From Bacteroidota bacterium (GTDB lineage Bacteria > Bacteroidota > Ignavibacteria > Ignavibacteriales > Melioribacteraceae): a stretch of DNA of 41,188 nucleotides. This document shows, in pieces, positions 1 to 7,662 of the stretch (within the stretch, counting starts at the first letter, position 1; each line of letters begins with the position of its first letter). The position numbers and the translations under genes were made by a program. The DNA lies in contig JAKAKD010000006.1 of the NCBI GenBank assembly GCA_021824635.1, positions 1 to 41,188 of the forward strand. Direction: 5' to 3'. The notes under the pieces were generated by a model. It had not been told where the DNA came from, did not search any database, and was given only the letters and a program-made list of their open reading frames with translations.

Positions 1-1
1 G

Positions 2-388
2 CGGCTAACCGAGAAATCTCCCATACCAATAATTGCAGACGAATCTATGCAGAGGTTGAGCGATATTGAGAAAATTAAAAATTCATTCACCGGTATAAAT
101 ATCAAATTGATGAAATGTACCGGGATGAATGAAGCCGATAAGATAATTAAAGTTGCACGGCAACATGGACTTAAAATTATGCTTGGCTGTATGACCGAAA
201 CCTCTTGTGCAATTTCAGCTGCTGTTCAATTTGCATCTTTAGTTGATTATGCTGATCTGGACGGCAATATGCTCATTACGAATGATCCTTTTAAAGGAAA
301 GACTATAGAAGAAGGAATTTTACAAACATCTGATAAAGACGGGCTAGGCATTGAATTAAAAGAAGAAATTGATTTTACTGAATTGTAA
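2..388 (+). CDS. Dipeptide epimerase (enolase superfamily), C-terminal part
   Basis: Only the C-terminal ~128 residues are present; the frame is open to the left edge, so the start lies outside the window. Enolase-superfamily dipeptide epimerases (L-Ala-D/L-Glu epimerase type) interconvert the alpha-carbon configuration of dipeptides, often from peptidoglycan turnover. The fragment shows the metal-ligand stretch IPIIADES, then INIKLMKCTGMNEA with the family's lysine-containing strand, and the C-terminal signatures LGCMTETS and DLDGNMLITNDPF. These are characteristic of the dipeptide epimerase subgroup rather than of muconate cycloisomerase or enolase. The exact dipeptide specificity cannot be read from this fragment. 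It is followed after 80 bases by a membrane hydroxylase with its own Shine-Dalgarno sequence. Confidence 0.85.
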   Translation, partial: RLTEKSPIPIIADESMQRLSDIEKIKNSFTGINIKLMKCTGMNEADKIIKVARQHGLKIMLGCMTETSCAISAAVQFASLVDYADLDGNMLITNDPFKGKTIEEGILQTSDKDGLGIELKEEIDFTEL

Positions 389-468
389 AAATTGCTTGCA
401 GTGATGCTGTTTAATCTTCTTTCTCAATTGATTATATTTTCACTACCAAATATATGAGGAGGAATAAC

Positions 469-1125
469 ATGCCAAAGAATTATGTCTCTAACAAAGATGA
501 AACTGTCCGCATGTTTGAGAATGATTTTTTGGAAGCGCTATCGCGTGTCCATTGGACTGTGCCTCTATGGTTATTTATTCCGATAATATCCTTTTTTATG
601 TACGAAGGTTTTTACGTTTTCTCTTTACCATTTATGAAATCTGTCTTTTTAATTGTATTCGGATTATTTGTTTGGACCTTTACTGAATACAGTCTGCATA
701 GATTTGTCTTTCACTATCAGCCGAAAAGCAACTCGGGAAAGCGGTTGCATTTTATTGTTCACGGCGTTCATCACGATTATCCAAAAGATTCAAAACGATT
801 GGTTATGCCGCCATCGGTTAGTATTCCGCTTGCCTCATTGTTTTTTATTCTATTTAATTATTTGTTTAGCAATGCTAATGTGTTTCCATTTTTTGCCGGA
901 TTTTTGATTGGCTACTTATTTTATGATATCAGTCATTATGCCATTCATCATTTTAATATGCACAGCAAATTTTGGCTTTGGATAAAAAATCATCATTCAA
1001 AACATCATTATCAAAATCCAAATTTAGGTTACGGCGTTAGTCAACCGACATGGGATTATGTTTTCGGGACAGCATTCTCGGCAAAGGAGAATTCTATACA
1101 AAATGAAACCGAACAAATTAAATAG
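469..1125 (+). CDS. Fatty acid hydroxylase / sterol desaturase family membrane protein
   Basis: A 218-residue integral membrane di-iron oxygenase of the fatty-acid-hydroxylase superfamily, which hydroxylates or desaturates lipid or carotenoid substrates at the membrane. Histidine clusters are clear: H77xxxxH82 (HRFVFH), H94xxxH98xxH101H102 (HFIVHGVHH), then HYAIHHFNMH and NHHSKHH near the C terminus. Hydrophobic segments lie near residues 22-60 and 115-145. An upstream in-frame ATG exists at 454, but AGGAGG at 457-462 sits six bases before the ATG at 469, so 469 is chosen. Length and motif spacing resemble bacterial fatty acid 2-hydroxylases more than beta-carotene hydroxylases. The substrate cannot be decided from sequence alone. 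Confidence 0.85.
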   Translation: MPKNYVSNKDETVRMFENDFLEALSRVHWTVPLWLFIPIISFFMYEGFYVFSLPFMKSVFLIVFGLFVWTFTEYSLHRFVFHYQPKSNSGKRLHFIVHGVHHDYPKDSKRLVMPPSVSIPLASLFFILFNYLFSNANVFPFFAGFLIGYLFYDISHYAIHHFNMHSKFWLWIKNHHSKHHYQNPNLGYGVSQPTWDYVFGTAFSAKENSIQNETEQIK

Positions 1126-1174
1126 GCTCAGAAAATTATTCTTTAAGAAAAATTTAAGATAGGAAAATGAGCAA

Positions 1175-2839
1175 ATGCTTCATCGTGTTAAAATAATTTT
1201 TTATTTCATTCTTTTAGGTGCACTACCGGGTTGTACATTAAATCTTAAAGCCGAACCTGAAATATTCGTTCGTTTTAATCAAGCTGGATTTACTCCGAGT
1301 GATATTAAGACAGCTGTCGTTCTTTCAACAAATAATCTTGAAGGAAGATCTATCTCGCTAATGGATGGCAAGAACGGGAAAAAAATTATTTCGATTTTGT
1401 TCGGAATGAATCAAGGGGCTTATGGAAATTTTCCTTTCACATATTTATTAGACTTCAGTCAAATCAAAAATATTGGAGACTATTATTTTCAGTATGCTAA
1501 GCAGAAGACTTATTCATTCAAGATCAGCGAAAATGTTTTTAATGGAATTGCAGATTCGCTGCTTCAATTTTTTCGAATTCAAAGATGCGGCTACACAAAT
1601 CCATTTCTTCATAAAATTTGTCATATCTCAGATGCCACAAGTCTTATTGACGGAAGACAAACAATTGCAAAAACAATTGATGTTACCGGCGGTTGGCACG
1701 ATGCCGGTGACTATGTGAAATTTCTGAACACGACAGCTTTTTCAACTTATCTTTTATTGTTCTCTTATGATTTTGACCCGGTTAGATTTGGATTTGATGA
1801 TAACAAAAATGGTATTCCCGATATTCTTGAAGAAGCAAAAGTTGGTTTAGACTGGATGCTGCGGTGTTACTACGGCAAGAATAAATTAGTAACACAAGTT
1901 CAAAATTTACGCGATCACGATGTTGGATGGCGTTCACCAGAAGACGATCCGCTTGGATTTGACAGGCCTGCTTTTGTCGGTATGGGAAAAAATCTTATCG
2001 GAATTTATTCTGCGGCAATGGCGCTGGCATCTAGAATATGGCGCGATAAATTAAATTATCCGGAATTTGCAAATCAATGTTTAAATACTGCGGAAAATAT
2101 TTATTCGATTAGAAATATAGCCGCTAACGTTGATAGCAGCGGCAGCGGTCAATATGTTGATTCTAGATTCGAAGGTAAGCTTGCTCTTGGAGCTGTTGAA
2201 CTTTACATTACAACCTCAAAACCACATTATCTAAATGATGCTTCTGTTTATGCAGATTCAGCCGGATCGGATTATTGGTGGAGTTGGGGAAATATAAATT
2301 CACTGGCAGACTACCGTTTAGCTAAATTCGTTCCCCGGTTTTCCGGATACATTAAAAAAAATTTGAATGAGTTTAATAAAAATAAAAACAACAACCTTTT
2401 TAGTAAGGGGACAGCATTAAGCTGGGGAACAAATGTTACATTATTAGGTATTACTTTGCAAAACATTCTTTATAAAAAATTGACTAACGACGCACAATTC
2501 GATTCTGTTGCTGTGCTGCAAAGAGATTTTATTCTTGGAAGAAATCCGTGGGGTGTAAGTTTTATCTTTAATATTGGAAAAAATTTTACAATTAATTTCC
2601 ATCATCAAATAGCTAAAATAAAAGGGAGACTTCCGGGCGGATTTGCCGCAGGTCCGGCTACAAAAGAATTTGTTGATAAATCGAAAATTGTTTTCGAGAA
2701 AGCAGATAAATATGCTAAATTTCAAACGAAGGAATCCTACTATAGAGATGATAGAATGGACTATATAACGAATGAACCGACTATAAGCGGAAATGCCACC
2801 GCGATCTTTGTTTTCGGAAATTTATCATCCAGTAAGTAA
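1175..2839 (+). CDS. Glycoside hydrolase family 9 lipoprotein (endoglucanase-like)
   Basis: A 554-residue predicted lipoprotein (signal segment, lipobox LPGC with Cys20) with an N-terminal Ig-like cellulase domain (about residues 28-115, starting FVRFNQAGF) followed by an (alpha/alpha)6 GH9 catalytic domain. The catalytic pair is seen in GGWHDAGDY (Asp176, Asp179), and the general acid is Glu534 in YITNEPTISGNA. GH9 enzymes cleave beta-1,4 glucans by inversion; some relatives act on chito-oligosaccharides. One oddity is that the conserved substrate-site His-x-Arg is FHHQ here, with Gln replacing Arg, so classical cellulase specificity is uncertain. It probably faces the periplasm or outer-membrane surface. 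The gene lies 154 bases upstream of an exopolysaccharide-like cluster on the same strand and may trim that polymer (inference). Confidence 0.85.
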   Translation: MLHRVKIIFYFILLGALPGCTLNLKAEPEIFVRFNQAGFTPSDIKTAVVLSTNNLEGRSISLMDGKNGKKIISILFGMNQGAYGNFPFTYLLDFSQIKNIGDYYFQYAKQKTYSFKISENVFNGIADSLLQFFRIQRCGYTNPFLHKICHISDATSLIDGRQTIAKTIDVTGGWHDAGDYVKFLNTTAFSTYLLLFSYDFDPVRFGFDDNKNGIPDILEEAKVGLDWMLRCYYGKNKLVTQVQNLRDHDVGWRSPEDDPLGFDRPAFVGMGKNLIGIYSAAMALASRIWRDKLNYPEFANQCLNTAENIYSIRNIAANVDSSGSGQYVDSRFEGKLALGAVELYITTSKPHYLNDASVYADSAGSDYWWSWGNINSLADYRLAKFVPRFSGYIKKNLNEFNKNKNNNLFSKGTALSWGTNVTLLGITLQNILYKKLTNDAQFDSVAVLQRDFILGRNPWGVSFIFNIGKNFTINFHHQIAKIKGRLPGGFAAGPATKEFVDKSKIVFEKADKYAKFQTKESYYRDDRMDYITNEPTISGNATAIFVFGNLSSSK

Positions 2840-2844
2840 TTTTA

Positions 2845-2876
2845 TTGTTGTACTATAATGATTCAACAACTTTTTT
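2845..2876 (+). terminator. Weak hairpin with T-run after the GH9 gene
   Basis: TTGTTG (2845-2850) and CAACAA (2864-2869) form a perfect 6-bp stem with a 13-base loop, followed by CTTTTTTATT. The stem is short and AT-rich, so this is a possible weak terminator separating the GH9 gene from the next cluster. It is judged by eye only; no folding energy was computed. Confidence 0.3.
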
Positions 2877-2993
2877 ATTCTCACTTTAGGATTTTAAAAC
2901 ATAGAAAAATGCTGATTTTCTTCTGATTTATGAGGTTTTACTGGCATATTTGTTGGTTTTAATCAGCAGTCTAAAATCTATTAGGTAAATGTT

Positions 2994-4250
2994 ATGCTTG
3001 GTTCAATAAGACGAATACCATCTGGCTTTTCTTTCATTGATAAAAATTGGGGTGGAATTTATAAAGGTGGAAGTTACATGCTGGTTGGTCCTCGTAAATC
3101 GGGAAGAACGCTTATAGGTCTGCAGTTTGCACTTGAAGCTGCAAAATCTTCTGAAGTATGTCTTTATTTTACTTTGATGCGTCCTAAAGATTTAATGATT
3201 CAAGCCGCTTCTCTGAATTTTGATATCCAATCTTACATGAATCAAAATCTCATTATAGTTGTTCGTGTTGCACCGCCGAATGGAATTTATGACATGTATA
3301 ATCCCGATGATTATTTAGTCGAATATTTGAACGATATAGTTACTGTGGTAGATCAATACCATCCGTCAAGAATAATTTTTGATGAGCTGACTCCCTTTGT
3401 TGGATTTAAGAATTTAGATTATTTACAAGCCGCATTTGTTCGTACATTAGAAACTATTGAAGAGAAAGACATTACAAGTTTGTTTATTATCAGTGAACCG
3501 GCTACAAAAAAAGCTTTTTCAATTGTTGAAGGTCTCTCTCAAAATGTAACCGGAACAATTGAATTGAAAAAAGAGGGAGAAACAAGAGAAGAACGGTTTC
3601 AAGGAGGAAAAGTTACTATTACACCTAATGTAGGGCATACCGAAGGACAGTTTACAGATAATTACAGAATTGAACCATATAAAGGAGTAACAACGGACCT
3701 CACTCCGCTCACAAAAACTATTGAAGAACTTCCTTCAATGCCTAGAGGCCGCAGCTTTAATAAGCCGACAAGAATAGATGTTCCCTCTGAGCCGTACGCG
3801 TTTTCGAATGTTTATAATTATAATGATTTTCTTCTGATACTTAATAATCAAATAGCGCTTTTTAAGAGTACGGGACAAAGTTTTAATCTTATCTCTTTCA
3901 GATTAGATCCGGCAGCACCTCTGAGAGGTTTGTTGACAATACAACAGTTGCAGAATGCTATCCGCCTTTCTACTAGCAAGAAGGACAAAATTTGTATCGT
4001 TGATAATAAAGTTATTGTTCTTTTGGTTAGAGGAAGCTTAAAGAGTTCTTTAGAACTAATGTCGAACATGCAAAACAATTTGCCAAGTCATGATCAAAAC
4101 TATATTAGTGTAGTATTAGACTTTATTTCCATATATAATATTGAAGTGGATGAACGTATAGAAAATGCAGAATCTATGATGGAATTAATTAATAATTCTG
4201 ATGCCGATTCTATGCAGAATTATCAGCCGCTCAATAAATTTATAGGGTAA
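2994..4250 (+). CDS. KaiC-like RecA-superfamily protein with degenerate ATPase site and divergent C-terminal domain
   Basis: 418 residues. Residues 1-225 have the KaiC/RecA-superfamily layout: IPSGFSFIDKNWGGIYKGGSY, a P-loop-like LVGPRKSGRT (residues 30-39) and a Walker B-like RIIFDE. The P-loop lysine is Arg38, and the paired catalytic glutamates usual in KaiC (as in FEE) are replaced by FTLMRPKD, so ATP hydrolysis is doubtful. Residues ~273-380 form a second alpha/beta domain whose hydrophobic pattern (FLLILNN, FNLISFRLD, KVIVLLVR) recalls a GGDEF-type fold without its signature; that assignment is tentative. It is the first gene of the exopolysaccharide-like cluster and its stop overlaps the next start by one base, which suggests co-translation. 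A regulatory or scaffold role is inferred. Confidence 0.7.
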   Translation: MLGSIRRIPSGFSFIDKNWGGIYKGGSYMLVGPRKSGRTLIGLQFALEAAKSSEVCLYFTLMRPKDLMIQAASLNFDIQSYMNQNLIIVVRVAPPNGIYDMYNPDDYLVEYLNDIVTVVDQYHPSRIIFDELTPFVGFKNLDYLQAAFVRTLETIEEKDITSLFIISEPATKKAFSIVEGLSQNVTGTIELKKEGETREERFQGGKVTITPNVGHTEGQFTDNYRIEPYKGVTTDLTPLTKTIEELPSMPRGRSFNKPTRIDVPSEPYAFSNVYNYNDFLLILNNQIALFKSTGQSFNLISFRLDPAAPLRGLLTIQQLQNAIRLSTSKKDKICIVDNKVIVLLVRGSLKSSLELMSNMQNNLPSHDQNYISVVLDFISIYNIEVDERIENAESMMELINNSDADSMQNYQPLNKFIG

Positions 4251-7200
4251 TGAAAACATATTTGAAAATACTTCCGTTCCTCATTTTCATTTCTGTAGTT
4301 ACAATCCATTCTCAAAACAAGTCCGACGTATATAAAAGCCAAGGCGAAAATTTAATGCGTCAAGGTAAATACCAAGATGCAATTGATCAGTTTAATAAAT
4401 TCATTGCCGCCGATCCTAATCACGCAGAAGGATATCATTTACGCGGACTTTGTTATGAACGGAGCCAGCAATATGAATATGCTGTTATTGATTTACGAAG
4501 AGCTAGAAAATTACAGCCTGGTAGTGACGAAATAAGAAATGATTTAGACCGCGTGGTTGCTGTTTGGTATAAACAATTAAATAAGAGTATTGAAGGACAC
4601 AAACGAGATATTCTGGCGGATCCGAATAACGCTATCAGCTATTTAGAAATTGGTAAATCATATAGATGGTTGGAAGATTGGAGAAATGCTGAAGAATGGT
4701 ATGATGAATATTTGAAACGAGACGAAAACATATCGGAAGATGAAATAATCAGGTACACAGAAATTCTTTCTAAAACCGGATCAATTACAAAAGGGGAGAG
4801 AGTTCTAAAAAAATATACCGAGCTGCATCCGGATGATTGGCGTTTATGGAGTAGATACGGTTACTTTTGTTTATGGCTTGGAAAATTTCAGATTGCGGAA
4901 AATGCTTTTAAATCTTCACTTAGAATTAAACCAAATTACCAGGAAGCTAAAGAGGGATTAAACCTTTCCAAACGGCAAGAGTCTTTAACTCAAAATCAAG
5001 AAAAACAAAAAGTTGAAGAAAATACAGAGTCTCAAATTGATAGTGCTTTCCGGCTTCTGAATGACGAACCGGAAAATTACCAGCTTCGTTTTGATCTAAT
5101 AGATAGACTTATTTCAGCTAATCGTTATGAGGAAGCTTATCAACAACTTCAATATCTTTCTCCGGTACATAAAGATGATGAAAAATACAAATCCCAATTT
5201 AAAATTGTTACTGACTACCGCGATAGTACTTTTAACCGGGATGTAAATCATTATACCGAATTGCTGAAAAAAAACCCGTTGGATAAAGAAGCCGTTATGA
5301 AACTGGCTGCTGCATATGGAAATCTTTTCTATTATAACAGTGCAATTGAAATATTAGAAGAGTATCTGCAAGATATTCCAGCTGATCAAGATTTGGATGC
5401 TCGATTCGAATATTCTCAATATTGCGCATGGGATTATGAATGGGAAAAAGCTACTGTACAAATTGATAAACTGTTAGAACTAGCTCCCAGCAATTTAGAT
5501 TATCAGCTTTTGCGAGCTCAGATTTGTATTATGACAGTTGATGATCTTGAACTAGCTGAAAAATATTTACTGAATGTTTTTAGCAGTCGTTCTAATGATG
5601 TTACCGTGTTAACGGCTTTAACAACTCTCTATGTCTGGAAGAATAATTATTCTGAGGCAGAGAAATATTTGAATCTAGCAAAACAAATTGCACCTAATAA
5701 TCCGGAAGTTGAAAGAACAGAAAAGAATTTCATCTCGCGCAAAGCCGAATACGATGAGCAATTATCTTTACAATCTTTGAAAGTTGATGCTAATAATTTA
5801 TTCAATGAAGGGAAATGCGAAGATGCTTTTGAAAAATATAATAAATATGTTTCAAAGCAATCAGTAATTACGCGTGATGAACTGATTGAATATGGGAACA
5901 TCTGCTCATGTGCCCAAAAATATACTCAGGCAATCGAAGCTTACAGCAGAGCTCTGGATCAACAATATGATTATTCTCTTTCTATTAAACGTGCAGTAAA
6001 TTATTACTATGATCAAAATTATACTAAAGCAGGCGAAGAACTGGAATTGTTAAGTAAAGAGAAGTCTGATGATGAAGCGCGCTTGGCTTTAGCTGATGCC
6101 TACACTTCGACATTCCATTTGAACAAAGCTGAAAAAATATACCGAGACCTTAGACTGAAAGCTGAGGACGATAAACAAAAACAACTGATTGGTGAACGGA
6201 TGATTTCATTGGGTGAAAATTATGTCGAGGATAAAAAATTAGAAAATGCGGAAAAAATATTTGATGAAATCAATAGATCTATTACCGATTCGTCTCTAAA
6301 AAGAGATCTAAATCAAAAACTTATTTTTTTAGGCGATGCTTATGTAATGAATGAAAGATACGGTGATGCAAAACGTATCTATTATAATTTGCTAAATGAG
6401 TCTAATGACGCTGCGGAATTAGAAACCGTAAAAGAAAGAATAAATTGGTTGCCGCCTTCTGCTTTAAGCCGCGGGATTTCTGATATTAAAAATTTCTTCT
6501 CAATATTTTTACCAAGCAAGAGTGGCATTTTGCCATTCTCTAATTACTATAGTGATAATCAAAAATTTAGGTTATGGAATTATGGAATAAAAGCAGAAGC
6601 AGATTTTTTCAGCTTTCTATCTCTGGGAGCGTCTGTAACACGTGCGAATCTAAATAATTCTGTTTTAGATAAAGACTTCACGAATCTGAAAGGGATAGCG
6701 GGAATTTCTTTCTCGAAATATATTTCTCTAAAAGGAAGTTATGGCATTTGGGAAATATTCGGAGAGCAGAATAAAAGTATTGCAGATATTACATTTAAAT
6801 ATGAAACAGAAAATGATTTATCCGCAATTCTTTCTGTTGGTAATGATGATCTAAGGATGACGAACTATTCATCTAATCTGATTATGTCTCGGATTAATAT
6901 TGATTACTACAGTTTGAATCTTATTTATAACTATAATGGATTGTTCAAAATTTCCGGTGATTATAAATATTTTAAGCTTAGTGATGGCAATGAAGGTAAT
7001 GATTTCCAAATTAGATTAGGCAGAAAATTTTTCGATGATGGTATTTTTGGATACGAATACTTTTTCTCTGACTATGCATTTATTTCATCGCGCTATTATT
7101 CACCACAGAATTATGATTCACATTGTCTTTGGGGAGAATGGAACTGGACTTTTACGGATTTAAAATTGAAAGTCGCCGGAAAAATTGGCTATGTACCTTT

Positions 7201-7360
7201 AGCGGATTATATTCTTGAAGAAATATCTGGTGAAGCAGTTTATAATTTAATCTCCAATTTGAGCATTGAAGGTAAAATTGGTTATGGTAATAATTCCAGA
7301 TACGGTAATAGTTACAAAAACATATCCGCTTCACTAAACGCTTATTGGAGAGTTTTTTAA
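4250..7360 (+). CDS. TPR protein fused to an outer-membrane beta-barrel (PgaA/BcsC/PelB-like exporter)
   Basis: 1036 residues. An N-terminal signal peptide (hydrophobic residues 5-20, probable cleavage near HSQ) precedes a long alpha-helical region (about 25-740) of tetratricopeptide repeats, clearest at 28-100, 120-250, 340-500 and 515-720. After a linker, residues ~760-1036 alternate hydrophobic and polar residues with many Tyr, Phe, Gly and Asn, and the protein ends in Phe, as outer-membrane barrels do. Synthase-dependent polysaccharide systems use exactly this plan: a periplasmic TPR scaffold plus an outer-membrane pore (PgaA, BcsC, PelB/AlgK-E). The next genes encode a processive glycosyltransferase and a deacetylase-fold protein. 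It most likely guides and exports the polymer. Sequence alone does not separate a BcsC-type from a PgaA-type barrel. Confidence 0.8.
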   Translation: MKTYLKILPFLIFISVVTIHSQNKSDVYKSQGENLMRQGKYQDAIDQFNKFIAADPNHAEGYHLRGLCYERSQQYEYAVIDLRRARKLQPGSDEIRNDLDRVVAVWYKQLNKSIEGHKRDILADPNNAISYLEIGKSYRWLEDWRNAEEWYDEYLKRDENISEDEIIRYTEILSKTGSITKGERVLKKYTELHPDDWRLWSRYGYFCLWLGKFQIAENAFKSSLRIKPNYQEAKEGLNLSKRQESLTQNQEKQKVEENTESQIDSAFRLLNDEPENYQLRFDLIDRLISANRYEEAYQQLQYLSPVHKDDEKYKSQFKIVTDYRDSTFNRDVNHYTELLKKNPLDKEAVMKLAAAYGNLFYYNSAIEILEEYLQDIPADQDLDARFEYSQYCAWDYEWEKATVQIDKLLELAPSNLDYQLLRAQICIMTVDDLELAEKYLLNVFSSRSNDVTVLTALTTLYVWKNNYSEAEKYLNLAKQIAPNNPEVERTEKNFISRKAEYDEQLSLQSLKVDANNLFNEGKCEDAFEKYNKYVSKQSVITRDELIEYGNICSCAQKYTQAIEAYSRALDQQYDYSLSIKRAVNYYYDQNYTKAGEELELLSKEKSDDEARLALADAYTSTFHLNKAEKIYRDLRLKAEDDKQKQLIGERMISLGENYVEDKKLENAEKIFDEINRSITDSSLKRDLNQKLIFLGDAYVMNERYGDAKRIYYNLLNESNDAAELETVKERINWLPPSALSRGISDIKNFFSIFLPSKSGILPFSNYYSDNQKFRLWNYGIKAEADFFSFLSLGASVTRANLNNSVLDKDFTNLKGIAGISFSKYISLKGSYGIWEIFGEQNKSIADITFKYETENDLSAILSVGNDDLRMTNYSSNLIMSRINIDYYSLNLIYNYNGLFKISGDYKYFKLSDGNEGNDFQIRLGRKFFDDGIFGYEYFFSDYAFISSRYYSPQNYDSHCLWGEWNWTFTDLKLKVAGKIGYVPLADYILEEISGEAVYNLISNLSIEGKIGYGNNSRYGNSYKNISASLNAYWRVF

Positions 7361-7662
7361 AAACTCATGAATGTTGATTCTTCCTTTTTGTTTGTATAAA
7401 GTGGATACTATTACTAAAAATGATTTATAAGATTATTCTATGCTCTTTCTTTAAGAGTTACTTTTAACTTATTCTCTTGCAACAAGTTAATAAAAAAACT
7501 ATATTCGTTTTAAATTTGTTTCCTAATGAGTCAAAATTACTATTAATTTAATCTTGGAACATCTACAAGCTGGAATAGTGTTGAAATTTAGATTAAATCG
7601 CTTGATTTAATGGCACCATCTTTGTTTAATTAAATTGATTAATATCTGATGCAAGAATAATA
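7361..7662 (+). other. 302-base gap inside the exopolysaccharide cluster
   Basis: No credible open frame is seen on either strand. The region is very AT-rich and carries a perfect inverted repeat at 7592-7611, listed separately, plus AT palindromes such as TTTAATTAAA near 7626. It probably holds an internal promoter and leader for the glycosyltransferase operon, but no confident -35/-10 pair could be assigned. Confidence 0.5.
7592..7611. promoter_or_regulatory. Perfect inverted repeat, candidate operator
   Basis: ATTAAATC (7592-7599), spacer GCTT, then GATTTAAT (7604-7611) is an 8-bp perfect palindrome with a 4-base centre, 51 bases before the GTG start of the glycosyltransferase. No T-run follows, so it is less like a terminator and more like a dimeric regulator site. 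The high AT content makes chance occurrence possible. Confidence 0.35.

Noticed and set aside
653-907. An 84-codon frame
   Set aside because: It lies inside the hydroxylase gene in another frame, while the hydroxylase shows clear histidine motifs and a Shine-Dalgarno.
2910-2968. TGCTGATT and AATCAGCA inverted repeat before the KaiC-like gene
   Set aside because: Only 8 bp with a 43-base loop in AT-rich DNA; could be chance, and no other support was found.
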